The translations under genes and the position numbers were made by a program. A stretch of 64,000 nt of DNA, taken from NCBI RefSeq assembly GCF_042660285.1, contig NZ_JBHSTP010000002.1:496001-560000 (forward strand). The letters run 5' to 3'. This document shows positions 60,831-64,000 of the stretch, piece after piece. Positions within the stretch are counted from its first letter, which is position 1; each line of letters starts with the position of its first letter. The notes beneath the pieces were generated by a model. It had not been told where the DNA came from and did no database searches. It saw only the letters and a list, made by a program, of their open reading frames with translations. The DNA is from Luethyella okanaganae (GTDB lineage: Bacteria > Actinomycetota > Actinomycetes > Actinomycetales > Microbacteriaceae).

Positions 60831-61700
60831 TCAGTGCATGTCGACGGACCTGGCCGAACGCAGCTTGTCTCGGATGAAGCGATTGGCGTGGGCGGCGAGG
60901 TCGTCGGAGTCCTGCCAAAGGTTGCGCCAGATGCCGAGCGCGTTGCTGAGCTCTGCGCTGACGACGGAGGAGGAGAACGACTCGAAGACCACCGGGCCGT
61001 CGTAGCCGATCCTCGTGAGTCCGCGGAAGAAGCCGTCGAAGTCGACCGTGCCGGAGCCGAGATAGCCGCGATGGCTTTCACCGATGTGCACATAGCCGAG
61101 CGCGGTGCCTGCGTCGAGCACGGGGGAGGTTTGGTCGGACTCCTCGATGTTCATGTGGTACGTGTCGAGGTGCAGGCTGACGTTGTCGTGGCCGACTCGG
61201 TCGAGGAAGGCGAGACCCTGGCGCGCGGTGTTCATGACGTTCGTCTCGTAGCGGTTGACGACCTCGAGCGAGAGGTGGATGCCGAGATCGGCAGCGCGGC
61301 CCGCGAGCCGCCGGATCGCGGCGGCGCTCGACGCGAGGCCGGCTTCGTCGACAGGGGACATGTACTTGCGCATCGCGCTGTAGATCACGCCGCAGAGACG
61401 ATGCCCGCCCATGGTGTGCACGATGTCGAGACACTCGTTCAGCAGCGCCTCGCCAGCCGCGGCGATCGCGCTGTCGTGACTCGTGAGGTCTGTTGTTTCG
61501 GAGAGTCCGAGCGACGCCGTCGCCTCGATGCCGTTCTCGCGCAACAAGCGCGCAGCGAGCTCCCGGTCGAAGTCGTAGGGGTTCATGAGGGGGATCTCGA
61601 TGATGTCGAATCCTGCTTCACGGGTTTTCTCGATGGCCAGGCGGATGCCCGATTCATCGAACTTTCCCGTGAAAACAAGGGCATGGGCGCCGATCTGCAT
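60831..61700 (-). CDS. ketose 3-epimerase (D-tagatose/D-psicose 3-epimerase family)
   Basis: 289 residues, xylose-isomerase-like TIM barrel. Metal ligands Glu146, Asp179, His205 and Glu240 keep exactly the spacing of the D-tagatose 3-epimerase ligands (152, 185, 211, 246). The motif VHIGESHRGYLGSGTVDFDG is typical for this family. These enzymes interconvert ketoses at C3, for example psicose and fructose. It is divergent from a ribose-type ABC transporter, which suggests that a rare ketose or pentose is imported and epimerised. There is no signal peptide; it is cytoplasmic. Confidence 0.88.
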   Translation of the reverse strand: MQIGAHALVFTGKFDESGIRLAIEKTREAGFDIIEIPLMNPYDFDRELAARLLRENGIEATASLGLSETTDLTSHDSAIAAAGEALLNECLDIVHTMGGHRLCGVIYSAMRKYMSPVDEAGLASSAAAIRRLAGRAADLGIHLSLEVVNRYETNVMNTARQGLAFLDRVGHDNVSLHLDTYHMNIEESDQTSPVLDAGTALGYVHIGESHRGYLGSGTVDFDGFFRGLTRIGYDGPVVFESFSSSVVSAELSNALGIWRNLWQDSDDLAAHANRFIRDKLRSARSVDMH

Positions 61701-61918
61701 GGTGTCTCCCTTTTTCGGTCCTCGTTGACGTGTCTTCGCACCTCACCTCGATGTTATGAGGTTGTTATTACAGCGCTTCCCTGTTTGCGAACAATTAGAT
61801 ACATTAGGATACAACTTGCGGAATGGGCGACATCTGACGCACAATTGGTCGGACCTTTCATGCGAATCGCTCGTGACCGAAAGAGCCCACCGAATCCTCC
61901 GATGAAGAAGGTGACCAC
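61701..61918. promoter_or_regulatory. divergent promoter region, epimerase and sugar transporter
   Basis: An AT-rich stretch (about 61750-61815, including gaacaattagatacattagg) lies midway between the divergent starts and is the likely promoter/operator zone. The partial palindrome tgtttgcgaaca is at 61782-61793. No regulator gene for this unit is in the window. Confidence 0.4.
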
Positions 61919-63427
61919 GTGACCGCACCACTCCTCAAGGTCGAGGGGATCAGCAAGAGCTTCCCCGGTGTGCAGGCACTGCACGACGTGCAGTTCGAGC
62001 TTCACGTGGGTGAGGTGCTCGTGCTCGTCGGCGAGAACGGCGCCGGCAAGTCCAGCCTCATGAAGATCCTGTCTGGGATCTACGCGAAAGACGCCGGTCG
62101 CATCGTCTTCGAGGGCGAAGAGGTCGACATCACCAGCCCCTTGCAGGCCCAGCACCTCGGGGTCAGCATCATCCACCAGGAGATGAACCTGATGCCCGAC
62201 CTCACGGTCGCGCAGAACATCTACATCGGCCGCGAGCCGCGAACCGGCCTTCTCCTCTCGGAGAGCTCGTTGAATCGGAAGACGGCGGAACTGCTCGACC
62301 GCCTGGGAATCCTGCTCGATCCACGGCAGCTCGTGCGGGAACTCACCGTGGCGAAGCAGCAGATGGTCGAGATCGCCAAGGCGCTTTCTTTCAATGCCAA
62401 AGTGCTCATCATGGATGAGCCGACCTCGGCGTTGACCGAGTCCGAGACCGAGACCCTCTTCCGTCTCATCGAGGGGCTGAAGGCCACGGGCACCGGCATC
62501 ATCTACATCTCGCATCGCATGGAAGAGCTCAAACGTCTCGCCGACCGCGTCACGGTGCTGCGCGACGGCCAGTACATAGGCACCCTCGAGCGCGAGCGGA
62601 TCGACGTGCCCACGATCATCGAGATGATGGTCGGACGGCCCATCGACGAGGGCACGCGACCGCGCGCAATCGAGCATGTTCGCGAGGAGGTCGTGCTGAA
62701 GGTCGAGGGACTCAGCACCCGGCAGCTGCTGCGGGATGTCAGCTTCGAGCTGCACCGCGGCGAGATCCTCGGCTTCGCCGGGCTCATGGGGGCAGGGCGC
62801 ACCGAGGTCGCACGTGCTCTCATCGGCGCCGATCCGTCAGAGGCCGGAACCGTGCACGTCAACGGGGTGCACGTCAAGATCAAGCAGCCGGCCGATGCCG
62901 TCAAGTTCGGTCTCGGCTACCTGTCCGAAGACCGCAAGCAGTTCGGCCTCATGCTCGATCAGGATGTCAACTTCAACGTGCAGCTCGCATCCTTGAAGGA
63001 CTACATGAACGCCCTTGGCGTCATGCTCGACGGCAAGGGACGCCGAGTCTCGCGTGACTACGTGAAGTCCCTCAGAATCAAGACCCCTTCGATCATGCAG
63101 ACCGCGAAGCTCCTCTCCGGCGGCAACCAGCAGAAGGTCGTCATCGCGAAATGGCTCGCCCGCGACCGCGACATCCTCATCTTCGACGAGCCCACCCGCG
63201 GCATCGACGTCGGGGCCAAGGAAGAGATCTACAGGCTCCTCCAGGACCTCGCGGCTCAAGGCAAGTCGATCATCGTCATCTCGTCGGAGTTGCCGGAGGT
63301 TCTTCGACTCGCTCACCGCATCGTCGTCATGGCGAATGGGCGGATCACCGGTGTTCTGAACAACGAGGACGCCAGTCAAGCCAAGATCATGCACTACGCC
63401 ACCCATGCCAGTGGCGGGAAAGAGTGA
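61919..63427 (+). CDS. sugar ABC transporter ATPase with two ATP-binding domains (RbsA type)
   Basis: 502 residues from a GTG start after a GAAGAAGG site. The first domain has Walker A GENGAGKSSLMK, signature LTVAKQQMVEIAKAL and Walker B VLIMDEPTSAL. The second has the degenerate P-loop GLMGAGRTEVARAL, signature LLSGGNQQKVVIAKW and ILIFDEPTRGIDVG. This tandem layout is that of RbsA/MglA/XylG ATPases. It energises import through the RbsC-type permease that overlaps its stop (GTGA). Substrate is probably a pentose or rare ketose, inferred from the divergent 3-epimerase. Confidence 0.95.
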   Translation: MTAPLLKVEGISKSFPGVQALHDVQFELHVGEVLVLVGENGAGKSSLMKILSGIYAKDAGRIVFEGEEVDITSPLQAQHLGVSIIHQEMNLMPDLTVAQNIYIGREPRTGLLLSESSLNRKTAELLDRLGILLDPRQLVRELTVAKQQMVEIAKALSFNAKVLIMDEPTSALTESETETLFRLIEGLKATGTGIIYISHRMEELKRLADRVTVLRDGQYIGTLERERIDVPTIIEMMVGRPIDEGTRPRAIEHVREEVVLKVEGLSTRQLLRDVSFELHRGEILGFAGLMGAGRTEVARALIGADPSEAGTVHVNGVHVKIKQPADAVKFGLGYLSEDRKQFGLMLDQDVNFNVQLASLKDYMNALGVMLDGKGRRVSRDYVKSLRIKTPSIMQTAKLLSGGNQQKVVIAKWLARDRDILIFDEPTRGIDVGAKEEIYRLLQDLAAQGKSIIVISSELPEVLRLAHRIVVMANGRITGVLNNEDASQAKIMHYATHASGGKE

Positions 63428-64000
63428 CCACACCGATGAACGCAACCCCAGCAACGCAGCAGGTGGAAAAAGCGGATGAGCAGAAGCTTGGCGCCGGCGC
63501 CTTCTGGCGCAAGCAACTGCAACAATCGCTCGCCTTCGGCACGCTCGTCGTGCTGATCCTGTTCTTCTCGCTCGCAAGTGGCAACTTCTTCACCTGGAGC
63601 AACATTTCGGGCATCCTGCTCGCCACGGCGGTGATCGGCATCCTGGCTCTCGGCACGACCTTCGTCATCATCACGGGTGGCATAGACCTGTCGCTCGGCA
63701 CGGGCATGACGCTCGCGGCGGTGATGACCGGCATCTTCGTCGTGAACATGGGACTGCCGGTGTGGATCGGCGTGATCGGAGGGGTCTCGACCGGCGCACT
63801 CATGGGTCTTGTCAACGGCTTGAACATCACCTTCCTGCGTCTACCGCCGTTTATCGCCACTCTCGCGATGATGATGATCGCGCAGGGTCTGGCCCTCGTC
63901 ATCTCCGGCGTGCGTCCGATCTATTTCTCCACGGCCGCACCCGACTTCAAGAACATCGCGCTCGGCACGCTCGTCCCAGGCCTGCCCAACGCGGTGCTGA
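63424..64000 (+). CDS. RbsC-type sugar ABC permease, 3' end outside window
   Basis: 192 codons from a GTG overlapping the ATPase stop. After a polar N-terminus come a first helix (LAFGTLVVLILFFSLASGNF), then NISGILLATAVIGILALGTT and the family hallmark FVIITGGIDLSLGTGMTLAA. LVNGLNITFLRLPPFIATLA also matches RbsC. It is cut at the window edge at about 60 percent of the expected length. The periplasmic-type binding protein should follow or lie nearby. Confidence 0.94.
   Translation, partial: MTTPMNATPATQQVEKADEQKLGAGAFWRKQLQQSLAFGTLVVLILFFSLASGNFFTWSNISGILLATAVIGILALGTTFVIITGGIDLSLGTGMTLAAVMTGIFVVNMGLPVWIGVIGGVSTGALMGLVNGLNITFLRLPPFIATLAMMMIAQGLALVISGVRPIYFSTAAPDFKNIALGTLVPGLPNAVL

Overview
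The window is high-GC DNA with GTG starts, stop/start overlaps and strong G/C third-position bias. A polyprenol-phosphate-mannose synthase, LAXTG and LPXTG sorting signals, a WXG100/FtsK secretion locus and SipW-dependent surface proteins point to a Gram-positive actinobacterium. Microbacteriaceae is the best guess, inferred from gene content only. No rRNA, tRNA, CRISPR array or transposase was recognised. One run of 92 N lies at 24389-24480. LAYOUT. 1-2.7 kb: a small membrane protein, tRNA hydroxylase TrhO and a LysE-type exporter. 2.7-8.5 kb: acyl-CoA and propionate catabolism (3-hydroxyisobutyryl-CoA hydrolase, prpD-prpB-prpC methylcitrate cycle, a thioesterase). 8.8-14 kb: a DGPF/YCII protein with an internally deleted partner ECF sigma factor, a CPH-type copper ATPase behind a CsoR-like palindrome, an AI-2E family permease and an SRPBCC protein. 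14.3-15.9 kb: a phytoene-dehydrogenase-like oxidoreductase. 15.9-25 kb: an orphan type VII secretion (T7SS) locus. It has an FHA-EssC/EccC ATPase, a WXG100-like protein without the Trp, a helical partner, an alpha/beta-hydrolase effector, and a tandem array of near-identical lipoproteins interleaved with copies of the effector's C-terminal tail. A frameshifted META-domain remnant flanks it on the left and a truncated tail copy on the right. 25-33.8 kb: a LysR regulator with divergent putA, a two-component system, a GntR regulator, a FetB-like permease and an Lrp regulator. 34-41.1 kb: a SipW-type surface-fibre cluster. It holds a signal peptidase, three alternate-signal-peptide (TasA/camelysin-like) proteins, a seven-repeat RCC1 propeller protein and an LAXTG protein. 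It is divergent from an unusual fusion of ECF sigma factor, zinc-binding anti-sigma domain, membrane segment, ectodomain and LPQTG sorting signal. 41.4-46.4 kb: DDAH and ornithine aminotransferase, then a GT-C-like membrane protein with PPM synthase. 46.5-55.8 kb: a TetR regulator and a glucan-utilisation locus (secreted PF10091 glycosidase, ABC importer, GH1, GH3). 56-59.3 kb: a secreted protein of unknown function, LldD and its FadR-type regulator. 59.7-64 kb: an aldo/keto reductase, a ketose 3-epimerase and a ribose-type ABC transporter cut by the window end. HOW IT WORKS TOGETHER. Metabolism centres on amino-acid, propionate, lactate and glucan catabolism. The two most unusual blocks are the minimal T7SS effector/lipoprotein array and the surface-fibre cluster facing a membrane-anchored sigma factor whose ectodomain resembles a surface protein of that cluster. 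A 62-66 bp perfect or near-perfect palindromic repeat occurs three times between genes, and a second inverted-repeat family recurs at three other places.
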